Source of the DNA: Planoprotostelium fungivorum
Lineage: Eukaryota > Evosea > Variosea > Cavosteliida > Cavosteliaceae
Direction: 5' to 3'
Length of the DNA stretch: 64,000 nucleotides
Assembly (NCBI GenBank): GCA_003024175.1
Contig: MDYQ01000042.1
Coordinates: forward strand, 62,001 to 126,000
Part shown: in pieces, positions 33,804 to 44,542 of the stretch
Numbering within the stretch: position 1 is the stretch's first letter
Layout of the letters: every line of letters starts with the position of its first letter
Made by a program: the position numbers and the translations under genes
The notes under the pieces: generated by a model
The model's input: the letters and a program-made list of their open reading frames with translations, nothing else
What the model was told of the DNA's origin: nothing
The model's database searches: none

Positions 33804-34698
33804 ATGTCTATCATGCCCTATATCCAGAACCCGTTTACCCTCCGCTTAACGTGCAGAACGTGGTATCAGACTCTCGAAGATCAAACATTTTGGCGGGAGA
33901 AATGCTTCAAGCTGTGGCCGAGCCTCAACCTGATTCAAGAGGAGGCAAATGAGGAGATCCACTGGATGAGCCTGTGTAGAGAAAGGTCAGTTCTAAGCGA
34001 TGCCTCGACGACGATCGACCGCATCAGATTGAGACATGGAGAGCTGCGCCACTTGAACTCTCTGATGCTGTTGAAACGATATTCAAAGAGTAAGATGACG
34101 GAGGATCTCGAGCGATTGGAGAGGGAATGCACCACAATCAACCGAAGGACGGAGACACAATTTCGAAGATCTCGTACTGCGAGCAAGAACGATTACATGG
34201 AGTATCTGTGGGACGGTTTGATCTGGTGGTCGAACTACGATCACAGGGCCAATTGGGACTCTCGGACCAGGAGAGTCATCGGGACACTCTTGGGGTTTCA
34301 GGGTAGAGCATTCACATTCATACGGACCACCCACGCCTACCATTCTCCCTTACCTCATTACGTCGATCAATGGGAGATTGGAGGAAGGACGTTCTACGCC
34401 CCACTCAACGTCATCGACTGCGATATATTGCGCTCCATACTTCACATACCAGATTGGACCATCACCAACGAAGAGCTATCATCTACCTTGCGAGTCATGA
34501 TGGGTGGAGAGGTGTGAGAGAGGATGTACCAATCCTCATTTCCATCAGGAATATGATCCCTTCCCAAGCTACGATCCAACGCTTCACAAGGAAGAGGATC
34601 AGACGTGGGTGAATGAAAACATCCAGACGTGGATGGATGAGGACATCAGACGCAGTGATGATGAATCGTCTCTCGAAGAAGAGGACATCTGTACATAG
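33804..34698 (+). CDS. F-box-like protein of unknown target
   Basis: The N-terminus resembles the second half of an F-box: SIMPYIQNPFTLRLTCRTW then YQTLEDQTFWREKCFKLWP. A coiled segment (EDLERLERECTTINRRTETQ) follows, and then a region of about 120 residues I do not recognise (YLWDGLIWWSNYDHRANWD; VIGTLLGFQGRAF). An intron from 34516 removes the early TGA and continues in frame to EYDPFPSYDPTLHKEEDQTW and an acidic tail ending EEEDICT. The first ATG may be internal to a larger first exon, since the family's usual start is missing. If it is a true F-box protein it would recruit a substrate to an SCF ubiquitin ligase. Confidence 0.65.
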
Positions 34699-34732
34699 CC
34701 TCACGATAAACGGAGAGATGCGATCTATTATA

Positions 34733-36410
34733 TCAGAGGGATGCTATTTGATCCAGTCTACTGACGATCTCATCGAATAGGGGCCGTCTCTGAGGTTCTT
34801 CCAACATACATCGATCCAACAGCTCTCTCAGAGGTTCTGATGCCGAAGAAGGCATGTCCGTCCGTTGTGTCAACTCTTCCATGAGACAAGCCCAGCTCCT
34901 CACTTCGAGACGTTGCAAGGCTTCAGCTCTCTCCTTCTCCTCCACGAGGAAGAAGCAGGCTGCCCCAAAATCACCCAACAGACAGACACCCTCAGGATTG
35001 TACAGAGTGTTGTGTCCGTACAGGTCTCCGTGCATGATCCCTTCATTGGATTGAGACGAGCCAGTGATGAGAGGAAGAAGAGAGGAGAGATGAAGGAGAA
35101 GACTGACCTTGTCGGTGTAGGTGAAGAGCAGCCGAGGCCATGCCTCGGATCATCTTGAGTGTGTGAGGATAGAGGAAGGTGGTACCTTCCTTGTAGACAT
35201 CTCTGCTGCAGGTGGAGAAGCTGGGAGGACCGGCGAGGGTGCGAAACGAGGGATCGATGAGCCTCATGACGAGACAGTCTGCGTTCATTGGATGTCCCAC
35301 GATCTTACCCATGATGGGAATGATGTTCATGTGCTGTCCCGCACTGGTACATGCCACCATCTCACTGTGGGGTAATCCATCGGATGTCATGGTTCCTGAT
35401 CGCGTCATCCCCTCTCCCACGCTCCCTCTCACCTTTGAACACTTTGACGGCAACCTGAATGGAATTAGAATTGAAATAAGGTAGAATCATCACCTGTGTG
35501 GTGGATGAACCTCTGGTCCACGAGGCATCGTAAATCATGCCCGAGGCCCCTGTGAACAGATGACTGAGATGATCACACTCGGATGCTATACCTTCACCGA
35601 GTTTTTTGTTCAGCTTCATCTCTTCCCAAGGATATTCAGAGATCAAATGCCTCTTAGCAACCTCCTGCATCTGATTCAGATGGAGGAGGTAGAAGAGAAT
35701 GATGAAGAGATGACACTCACATCCTCCCAAGATTGACAGAAGGGGTTTCCTGCGTAAGCCAACCAACTCAACCGCGGTAGCTCCAACAACCAATCTGGAA
35801 GGTATTCCAATCGGTTGGCCGAAATACGCAGTAGCTCTAATCCCCTGCACTCTTTCATGCTCGCAGGTAGTTCACTCAGTTGATTCCCTGCCAACATACA
35901 CTTCTGTAGTCTCTTACATTTTCCTGTGAAGATGAGTCGATGTCTTTGGAGAGAATATTACCTATGTCAGATGGAAGAGAAGCAATGGAGTTATCTGTCA
36001 ATATCAACCATTGTAGATGGGGGGACAGGGCGGCTCCTGGTAGCTCGGTGATGCGGTTGCTCTTGAAGGCGAACATAGTTAATTTGGGACATCTACCCAA
36101 CACCTGCATTGACCTTAGGATGAGATGAACGGACGTCTCACCTCAGGTACTCGCGTGAAGAGATTGTTAGAGCAAAAGAAGATGCGAAGCTTCTTTAAAC
36201 GGTCGAAGTCATCGGGTAATGATTCGAGTTTGTTGTTCGTCAGGTTGAGAACTTCTAGAGTGTCTTCTAAATCTAAGATCTGAGTAGTTGAGCGCAATGC
36301 AGACGGTGGGTCCTCACTTCGAGCGGGAATTCGGTGAGCCCTTCACTGATCTGCAGCTCTACTAGTCCTTGGCATTTGCCTGCACGTAGATCCGCCAGAG
36401 TGTGTGGCAT
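34733..36410 (-). CDS. LRR protein kinase-like protein with HGDLYGHN loop
   Basis: MPHTLADLRAGKCQGLVEL starts a run of about seven LRRs (LEVLNLTNNKLESLPDDFD, LTMFAFKSNRITELPGAAL, LQWLILTDNSIASLP, LELLRISANRLEYLPDWL). The kinase domain follows directly: LNKKLGEGASGMIYDASW, VAVKVFKG, LHRQGIMHGDLYGHNTL and LLGDFGAACFF. The catalytic loop reads HGDLYGHN instead of HRDLKxxN, as in a known group of intracellular plant, algal and bacterial LRR kinases; the Lys of the loop is replaced but Asp and Asn remain. There is no signal peptide or membrane helix, so it is cytosolic. Introns of about 40-60 bases split both parts. The stop of the F-box gene lies 34 bases away, tail to tail. Confidence 0.88.
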
Positions 36411-36499
36411 GTTGGTCGCAGTGTGATGACACCGATGTGATGTGATGTACGCGGACTACAACTAGAACATCAGTCCCACCAACGAACATCGCATGCATC
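36411..36499. promoter_or_regulatory. Short divergent promoter, LRR kinase / ARFRP1
   Basis: Only 89 bases separate the two start codons of outward-facing genes, so a single bidirectional promoter is likely. Contains repeated gatgtgatg-type words; no TATA box. Confidence 0.5.
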
Positions 36500-37298
36500 A
36501 TGTTTGGGCTCTTGTACGGTTTTTATGAACATTTTACGAAGAAGACAGAACATCATGTCATCACATTGGGGTTGGATTCAGTCGGCAAAACGGTGATTCA
36601 TCGTACTCCGATGGTTTATAACAACCATAGGCTCTAATGGAGCGAATCAAAGCGACATATAGTATGGTGCAACCTCTACCGATGGAGAAGATTATGCCAA
36701 CTGTTGGGCTCAATAGTTGAGATAGGAAGAAGACGATGTTGTTGACTGAGAGAGATAGTTGCCAGAGTAGTGATAGGATCAAGTAAATTGATTCTGTGGG
36801 ATCTGGGAGGACAAGCAGGATTAAGACCCATCTGGGAGAAATACTACGACGAAGCACAGGCAATCATCTTTGTCATTGACGCCTCGAATGACAGCAGGTA
36901 AACCACAGAAACATCATCCATCATAATGATTAAAGAACGCAATAGATTCGAGGAGGCGAAAAGCGCTCTAGGTAGGTGGAGATTATTGAAAAGAAAGATT
37001 GAAACAAACAGAGATGGTATTGAGACACCCAGAGATCAAGAGGAACATACCACTGTTGATCTTGGTCAGCAAGGCGGATGCCGTTCCATCCAACGTCGTC
37101 GCGGCCGTTGAGTCCAGAATCAACGACAGGATCATCCTCATGATGCACGACGAGGGACGACCGACTCAAGTCTATGCCACCTCCGCTGTCAACGGGTGAG
37201 CTTTTGTGTCATTCTCAAGTGGTGAACGTTCTCTCAGCCAAGGTGTCACCGCTGCCATCGATTGGCTGAAGGAGAAACTATCACAGATGAACACGTGA
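36500..37298 (+). CDS. ARFRP1: ARF-related small GTPase (ARFRP1/Arl3p-like)
   Basis: Golgi small GTPase that recruits golgin-type effectors through Arl1. The spliced chain reads MFGLLYGFYEHFTKKTEHHV, ITLGLDSVGKT (P-loop), MPTVGLNIARVV (switch I), LILWDLGGQAGLRPIWEKYY (switch II) and IIFVIDASNDSRFEEAK. The G4 motif is SKAD rather than NKQD, and G5 is TSAV. It closes GVTAAIDWLKEKLSQMNT. The MFGLLYGFYEHF start, instead of a Gly2 myristoylation site, matches ARFRP1 and distinguishes it from ARFs; the Met may be removed and the next residue acetylated, as known for Arl3p. The intron in the switch I region and the G4 exon junction are tentative. Confidence 0.87.
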
Positions 37299-37362
37299 TG
37301 AGACGAGCGGACGAGTGTATAGACGGTGTCATCAATAAAGGGACGATGCATGATCGATCTAT

Positions 37363-39063
37363 TCAGTATTCGATGAGCTCCTTGATGGCCTCGTAGTTCT
37401 TCAGTGCATCGGGGAAATAAAATCTGCGGATCTTCAGTTGATGAATCGACGACCAGTTCACCTCTCGAAGACGAGGGGGAAGGGTGTGTCGTAGCCGGTC
37501 ACCCTCTTAATCGGTGCTTCCAAGTGCAGGAAGGCTCTCTCTTGTACCGCACAAGCGATCTCACCGGCCAGACCTGAACAAATCATTCTCTCTCCTCCAT
37601 CACATCTCACCTCCTGTCTTCGGTGCCTCGTGAGAGATCAAAAGCTTTCCCGTCTTCTTAACGGACCTGCCATCATGAGAAGTGATGATGATGAATGACT
37701 CACTTGACCACGGTGTCGATGTCTAAGGGAAGGAGGGTCTTCATGTCGATGAGCTCGCAGGTGATGCCCAATTTCTCCTCGGCCATCTGTATGGCCTGCT
37801 CCAACACCAACAGTTGGGCTCCCCACCCAACGATGGTCACGTGCTCTCCGTTTCGGATCACCTCTGCCTCTCCCAATGGAATCTCATAGTCCTCTATGGG
37901 TACCTATCTCAGTCAACGATGATCATCGAATGTCATTGAGCGTCGATGATCGCGGATCAGATGATCGGTGATCCGATGACGCATCATCGAGTGATCGATT
38001 CAGATGGTGTCACCTCTTCGATGGAGGAACGGTAGAGCCATTTCGGCTCTAGAAATATAACGGGATTGGGATCTCTGATGGAGGCCAACAGGAGTCCCTT
38101 CGCTTGTACAGGAGATCTGGGTACCACCACCTGATGGACATCAGATGTCTAAAGTATCACAGAGAAGATATAAGCATGTCAGGTGAAGGAGAGGCTCACC
38201 TTCAGTCCAGGTGTGTGGCAGAAATAAGCCTCGGGGGACTGAGAGTGATACAGTCCACCATGTCCCACAGCTCCGTAGGGTGCACGGAAGGTCAGGCCAC
38301 CGACGTCAAATTGATTTCCTGATCTGTACCTGTACTTGGCTGCCTCGTTCACGATCTTACATGTTGGTCAGATGCTTCGATATCCGATTCCATTCACCTG
38401 ATCAAAAGCGGGGAAGATGTAATCGGCAAACTGGATCTCGGCGATCGCTGTGTGACCCTGAGCCGCCACACCGATGGCAAAACCGGCGATACCTACGGTC
38501 TTCAGTATCGATGGGATGTTCTCTCTCACCTTGCTCGCAGAGGGGCGTATTGAAGACTCGGTCTGCTCCGTGTTTCTCACGCAGACCTGTGGAGCAACGG
38601 AAGACACCTTCACAACATGAGAGAGGAGGATCACTCTGACTCACCTCCGAAGGCAACATCTTCTCCAAAGAGGAGGGCTTTGGGGTCTGTGGCTAATGCA
38701 ATGTCCATGGCCTGATTGATGGCGGTGTATAAGTTTGTCTTCTTTGTTGGTCGACCAAGCGCATCGACCGACTGGACAGTTTATCAATCGCTGAGAACGT
38801 TTCGGGACCCACCAGTTCCTCATCTTTTTCTGTTGGCGGGCGCAGTTCTTGATTCAGGGGTGAGGTGATAGAAAATGCTCGTCGCTGACCCTGGATCTGA
38901 GAATCATCAAAAACCGAGATTATCGACGGAAGACGTCTTCGACATCTTGACCGTCAATCTTCCATAGAATCGAGCAGGTATCTTTCTAGTGTAGATGACT
39001 TACCTTAATCGGCGGCCGCTTCACCGTCTGGCGGCTTAATCGATACAAAGTGTTTGACAACAT
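37363..39063 (-). CDS. BCKDHB: Branched-chain 2-oxoacid dehydrogenase E1 beta subunit
   Basis: Beta subunit of the mitochondrial complex that oxidatively decarboxylates the keto acids of Leu, Ile and Val. Starts [18 protein letters not shown], a basic targeting peptide with a likely cleavage region at GQRRAFS. Then [90 protein letters not shown], and [12 protein letters not shown]. The end [17 protein letters not shown] and the VFRCSTGL segment favour BCKDHB over PDHB. Introns include a 105-base one (37909-38013) rich in gatc/gatg words. Thiamine-binding Glu and interface residues look intact. Confidence 0.95.
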
Positions 39064-39521
39064 CCGAACCTCCTTCTATACATCAGATGAGACAGAGACG
39101 ACAGCAGTCTCACCAGAGCAAGTTCTCAGAAATCAAGGCAACGAGTTTGTAAATTGTAATCCTCAAATAAATCTATTCTCCTTTTATTTAAAGACCTCGT
39201 GAATCGTTAAGAGGAATAAATATTCTTGCAGACACTATCCAAGGCCAAAGCCTAAAATATCATACGACTTGTTTCATGCCTCTAATGTATCACCGCACAG
39301 TTGACGCTTGGTTCTCATGACGCTGTTATCGATTGAGCTCAGAATTCCATCCAGAAGATGTCGCTCACTGATCGTGTACAATCTTTGGATCAAACCAGGT
39401 ACGGCCTCAATGTTGTCTATTATGACGGAAGGCATTCTGAGTGCAAGCAAAACAGAGAAGAACGCCCATGTATATATAGACATATGTATTATACTTCGAT
39501 TCGCCCAGAGAAGAAGAGCTT
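39064..39521. other. Intergenic stretch between BCKDHB and the double-LamG gene
   Basis: Holds the BCKDHB promoter and the 3-prime flank of the LamG gene. An open frame on the minus strand at 39274-39534 encodes a hydrophobic stretch but has no start context and overlaps the end of the LamG gene in another frame, so I do not call it. TTTATT at 39182-39188 could be that gene's polyadenylation hexamer. Confidence 0.4.
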
Positions 39522-42159
39522 TCAGAAGATCCACCAGTTCTGCACTCTGTTCAAGTTGACACTGGACAGGATCTTCGCAAGTTCCCAGCTGCTTCCCCAG
39601 TCGTAAGAGTCCGTCTGCTTGCTCCAGTTTGTGGCGGGTACGATAGCTCCAGTGAGATACTTGTCTCTGGCATCACAGATCTCCTCCTTGACGAGAGTGC
39701 GATCGAAGACGAGGAACTCGTCCAGAGTACCACGGAGAGGGTCGGCCGACAGCTTGCCTCCCACAGTGAGACCGACGACGCTCTGGACAAGGGCAGGGAT
39801 GGACTTAACACCGCAGGAGATGCCGTTCAAGTAGAGTTCGGCACGATCGGCACTGACGGCGACGGCGACGTGTGCCCACACGCCAATTTGTAGAGAGCTA
39901 GCGCCCCAGCTGACGGAACTACCCTGAGACGATTGGAAGGTGAGGAGCTTGGCGTTACCATCGAAGGTGAGCTCCCATCCGCTGAGAAGAGACTTGGTCG
40001 ATGCGATGACGTTCTTTCCTCCGATAGCGTCGAGGCGCAACCAGGTGGCGATGGTGAAGGCCTTATTCAGATCGAACTGAGGCAGAGTGATGTACAGGCG
40101 GTTACCAGTCTTCCAGTTCAAGGCCTGTCTCAGCTTACCAGTGACGAGCGAAATGTCGGTGGAGAACGCGCCGTGACGGCCGTGGCCAGAGTCATCGGTA
40201 CATCTTCCCAGCTTGATCTTGTCGAAAGACCAGTAGAGCCAGGGTAAGCCACACTTCTTGCCGGTGGCCGTGGTAGATGAGGGTGCGACATAGGAGGATG
40301 AGGTAGGAATGGAAGAGGGTGAGACATCGGATGTAGTATCAAAAGGTGCCACATCGGTTGTTGAGATAGGAGAGTCAGAAGTGATCACATCGGAGGATGG
40401 GTTGTACGAGTCAGAAGAGGCCACATCGGAGGATGGTTTGTAAGTGGAAGGCTGAAAGGTCATCGCGGGTGCAGATGTGGAGGTAGAGCATCTGTTGCTG
40501 ATGATCGAGAGGATCTGCTGGGCAGAGAGAGACTGAGTGAACATCAGGAAATCGTCGAGGGCTCCCTTGAAGCTGCTGACGGTCTTGTCGGCGGCGATGT
40601 AGAGAGGGCCGGTGACCTTGGACAAGGCGATGTTCTGAATGGCTCCAGCGACACCATTGATGTACAGAATGACCTTGCCACTCTTCTCTGCAGTGAAGGC
40701 CAAGTGGAACCAAGTTTCGGTGGGGATGTTGATGTTCCAAGAGGCGCTAGAGAAGCCAGAAGAGAAAGTGCATGTCTTTGTGACGGGGTTGAGAGAGAGT
40801 TCCCATCCGGTAAGCTGAGAGAAGAGACCCTTCTTTGTGGACACGATCTTCATCACTTTGTTGCTGGCTTGGACCTGTCCACCTTTAGCGATGTCTACGA
40901 GACAAAAGCAGGAGTAAGAACTCACCTTCAACCAAGAGGCGATAGAGAAAGCACTGTCGAGACCGGCAGTCTGATCCATTCTGAGACCCTGGAAGCCAGA
41001 AGTAGAGTTGAAGCCAAGTGCCTGCTTCGTCTTTCCCAAGATGACGCTGGGTAAGCCAAGCACAGTGGCAACTTTACCGTTTCCACTGTCGTCCTTCAAC
41101 AGACCGCCCAAGATGCCGTTGTCAAAGGAGTAGTAGCAGAAGGGGACGGGGATAGATGGGCCTCCGAGAACGCAGGGAGCTGTGACAAGAGGGATAGAGC
41201 TGGTAGCGGGAATGTAAGTAGTCGCTGCAGGAGAGCTGGGGATCGAGGGTAAAATGGAAGTGACGACCTTGGTGACATTCAATACCGAACCGATGATGTT
41301 GGACAGGGCGGGCACAGTAGGGCCAGTGAGAGTAGCGTACAAGTAGTTGGCAGAGCAGGCAAGACCGTTGACCTTGTTGATGAACAAGTTCGAGCCACCA
41401 GTTGGTGCAGAGCAGGCGTACCACAAGAGGCTACCGTTGTGGCTGAGGTAGTCGCCGGAGATACCGAAGATGGTGTTGGTAACAGTGTTGACAGCAGCGT
41501 TGGCAGTGTTGGCGAGAGGGACGGAACTCCACATCAGCTGGCCACTGGTGGAGATGTAGCACTGCTGACCCTTCTGATCGAAGAGAGATCCTGCAGACAG
41601 AGTGAAGTTGACGGCAGCGGTGGCGCTCTTTGCAGCGTTGATGCGAAGCTGACCGCCGAGTAGAGACCGAACGTTGTAGAGACCGAAGGGGCTCTTGCAA
41701 GTCGTGTCAGTGACAGTAGAGGTGGGTTGAGGGCAAGTGCTGATGTCTTGAGGCTGGCCAGAGACACAGCAGAACTTGCTGCTGTCGTAACATGCGTCGC
41801 CACAAGCCATCATGTTGTCGGTCACACAAGATGGAGGAGAAGAACAACTGCGGTCGGTCCTGGCAGCATACTGACTATCCGTCAGTCGAATTTCATCTCA
41901 TCATCTGCACGAGATGACTCACCGTGCCGTCTGTTCCACACTGGTAAGCGCATGATGCGATGCAGACGTCGTTGCAAGAGGCAGTTCCAATGGCACAGAG
42001 ACGGTTCTGTCCGTGATACTGGTCAGCGTTGCAGCTGTACTGAGAGGGATCGTAGCATGCGTTGACGCCTGAGCACCAAGAATAGCCCGTCTGGCATGTG
42101 TCGGCCCACACAGCGGTGGTCGAGAGGGTGAGAAATAGCAAAGCAATTGCACGTCTCAT
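39522..42159 (-). CDS. Secreted Cys-rich protein with two LamG-like jellyroll domains
   Basis: Signal peptide MRRAIALLFLTLSTTAVWA. Two short Cys modules follow: GVNACYDPSQYSCNADQ and DACYDSSKFCCVSGQ, the pattern seen in small carbohydrate-binding modules of fungi and oomycetes. Next comes CKSPFGLYNVRSLLGG, with the CYISTSGQLMW region typical of companion domains. Two LamG domains then appear: the first (41120-40490) closing FKGALDDFLMFTQSLSAQQI, the second (40250-39640) closing LRGTLDEFLVFDRTLVKEEI. A Ser/Thr/Pro repeat linker (SSDVASSDSYNPSSD) separates them. Introns are few (near 41882-41930, 40895-40930), so exons are long. No membrane helix at the end (NRVQNWWIF), so it is secreted. Role: probably cell wall or spore/stalk matrix binding. 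Confidence 0.87.
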
Positions 42160-43036
42160 CGTGTCGTAGAGTAATTAGTAGTAGTTGCTAGTGTGTTGTT
42201 CGTGGTGAGTTTCTTTTCGAATGGTGTCCTGGCTCGGCTGAGCTTCGGTCACGTGCTTCGTTTCCGTCCCACGATCCAAAACCTTTTCCTGCCATAGTTG
42301 ACATCTCTAGGTACCACACACGAACGTAGCTGTCTCTATTTGATGTAAGACCAGATTAAGTTAGCGCCTTAACGGGGATGATAGGTGTGGAGCAGGGTGA
42401 GCCCATTCCCTGGGAGGCTGTGAAGGATCTGCCGATTGCTTCTAAATATATACTGGCGTTGTCGGGACTACCACTATTGCACCGTGGGAGGTTGCATCAA
42501 CATAAGAACACACCGCGTTCTACAATGATTTGTGCAAAATGAAAATATTTCGGGTTCCACAGATTACGGACCCGATCATCACATTGCAATGCCATCCAAA
42601 TGAATAACACTCTCAATTCTACGGAGCCTGTGATAGAGTCACACCAGACTCATAAAATGCATCATTCTATATTGAGCTCATCATCACCGCAATCATCTTA
42701 CGCGGAATCTTCGGTGTCTTTCACTGAACAACAAGACAGATGGGTGGCTTTTTGAAGATCTCAGGCAAAGCCAGCACTTCCTTTCAATCGGAGATGTTCT
42801 ATTTCTTTCTTCCTCCCATCATCACGAAGCCAATTTCTTCGTGAAACAGGTGACTCCTTCACCAATCCATCTCAATGATGTAGAAAAACTTTTTTTTGTG
42901 TTTAAGTTTTTTAACATCCACGTCTACTATCTTGACCATCCTTGTGTACTCCATAGGGCACCCTCGCTCTACACTCCACGCTCTACACGTAGAAATCAGG
43001 ATCTTACACGATGCATACAGAATTGTTTATTATTAT
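42160..43036. other. Intergenic stretch of about 880 bases
   Basis: Largest gap here without a gene. It includes the double-LamG gene's upstream region and the 3-prime flank of the UspA-like gene (TTTATT near 43024, an AATAAA on the minus strand). Base composition is AT-richer from 42520. No RNA gene or repeat recognised. Confidence 0.4.
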
Positions 43037-44450
43037 TTATGCCATGACTACTTGTGATCGGCCGGCGTGTTGGATCAGATAGCGAGCAAATTTCGCTCCT
43101 CCGTACGGGCATCCACCCTCCCGCTTGTCTGTGTCTCTGGGAAGAACGATCCAGTCTGCCATATACTTCCCTGCCACTGTACTGATGGACTTTGAAGCTT
43201 GTCCTTTGATATCAGGCACCAGAATGGTAAAATCCAACTGCTCTCATTCAGCCATCGAAGAAATTGACCGTATCACCTCTGGTCTCATGCCCTCCAAAAA
43301 GGCACCGTAGCCCTTGGCGATATTGCAGGCTGCCTCCCACAGCTTCTGCTTGAGGAGAAGTCTGATCTTCTTGGCGGAGATAGAAGGAGTAGACCACACG
43401 GAGGAGGATACCTGTGCGGCGGTACAACTGTTCCACGGGACGATCAACACCAGATTGTCCTGCTTGGCATCGATGACCAAGGTTGTCGCTACCTTAGAGG
43501 GTGAGATAAACATGATATCGTTTTGTACCTTCAGGGCTCTCTCGCAATCCTTGCTTCCATCGAGCAGGACGACGACCGTTCGATTTAGGCAGATGAAAGA
43601 TGAGCTGGATATCATAACTCGCTCTCTGTCCTTGTCCATCTCTCCTGCAGATACTGACGGTTGGAACGGGACGATGTCCAGCTGGCAAAGGTCAGCCACG
43701 TAGCGTGTCGTTGGTCCCACCTCCTGTCCGTCTGCGGATCGGCTGTAGTGGATGTCTTCCGATGCAGACTGGGATACTGTAGTGGCTGATTTTCGTGCTC
43801 TCAATAGGGCATTGCGTGTGTTCTCGGAGGCTTGTTGCTTCAACATTCGACTTCTCGATTGAGATCTCAGGCAGGAGGCAGCGTTCAGATCTCTGAAGTT
43901 TTTACCTCTTCTTAGGCAATTCACCTGCTGGTTTCAATTTTGGATCTCGAGATTCATCACCTTACCTTTATGTTACGTTTGGCGACGGAGCACTGGTCGT
44001 TGATATCAACGGTCGAAGTCATGCTGGCCATGATAATCAAGTTACATTGTTTACGGAGCAGACGTTCTGATTCCGGTATAGTAGATGCATCCACCACGTC
44101 GACATCTTTGAATCCTCTATAACTCTTGCTCGCCATTGGAGACATGAAGCCGCTGCTCTACAAAAAATCAGTTTCTTGAATTATGATGGAATACAAACTT
44201 GAGAAGGTTCTGCCTTTGCCTCTGCATCGTCGTGAGACTGCGTGGCGCACGATAGATTGAAAGAACCAAGGGTGTTGAATGTCATCACTTTTCGTAGAGT
44301 GTCCATCATGTTTTTCTGTTCTATTGGTACTGATTTTGTTGTTGTGAAGCGAATAATGATGGATGACTCATTAAGGGTCAGAGGTGGACACAACTTCCTC
44401 AACGGCGGAAAGCGTCCAAACGCAGAGAAGGTTGCGTTCGAAATTTCCAT
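43037..44450 (-). CDS. UspA-like nucleotide-binding domain protein
   Basis: Spliced from four to six exons. The N-terminal half (MEISNATFSAFGRFPPLRKL; VDVVDASTIPESERLLRKQ) and a basic middle region (RSQSRSRMLKQQASENT) are not recognised. The C-terminal half looks like a universal stress protein fold: RTVVVLLDGSKDCERALKV matches the first strand and helix, and ADWIVLPRDTDKREGG with AKFARYLIQHAGRSQVVMA matches the final G-x(9)-S-type loop and strand. Several USP ATP-loop glycines are replaced, so nucleotide binding is uncertain. Plants and amoebae have similar multi-domain USP proteins. The fold assignment is by eye. It is divergent from the helicase gene, 92 bases between starts. Confidence 0.6.
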
Positions 44451-44542
44451 GGCGTAAATTTCGTTAGTCAAGTCGTTGTAGATGATGATTCCCGGAATTT
44501 AGTTCCCGCTCTTTTTCTCTCATACAAAGTTGCATCACAGAC
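44451..44542. promoter_or_regulatory. Short divergent promoter, UspA-like / ERCC6L2-like
   Basis: 92 bases between two outward-facing start codons. A shared bidirectional promoter is likely; no TATA box visible. Confidence 0.5.

Noticed and set aside
39274-39534. Hydrophobic 86-codon minus-strand frame
   Set aside because: It overlaps the LamG gene's end in another frame and has no supporting start, splice or family motif.
42160-43036. Candidate extra gene in the 880-base gap
   Set aside because: Frames are short and broken, with no spliced chain giving sensible protein.
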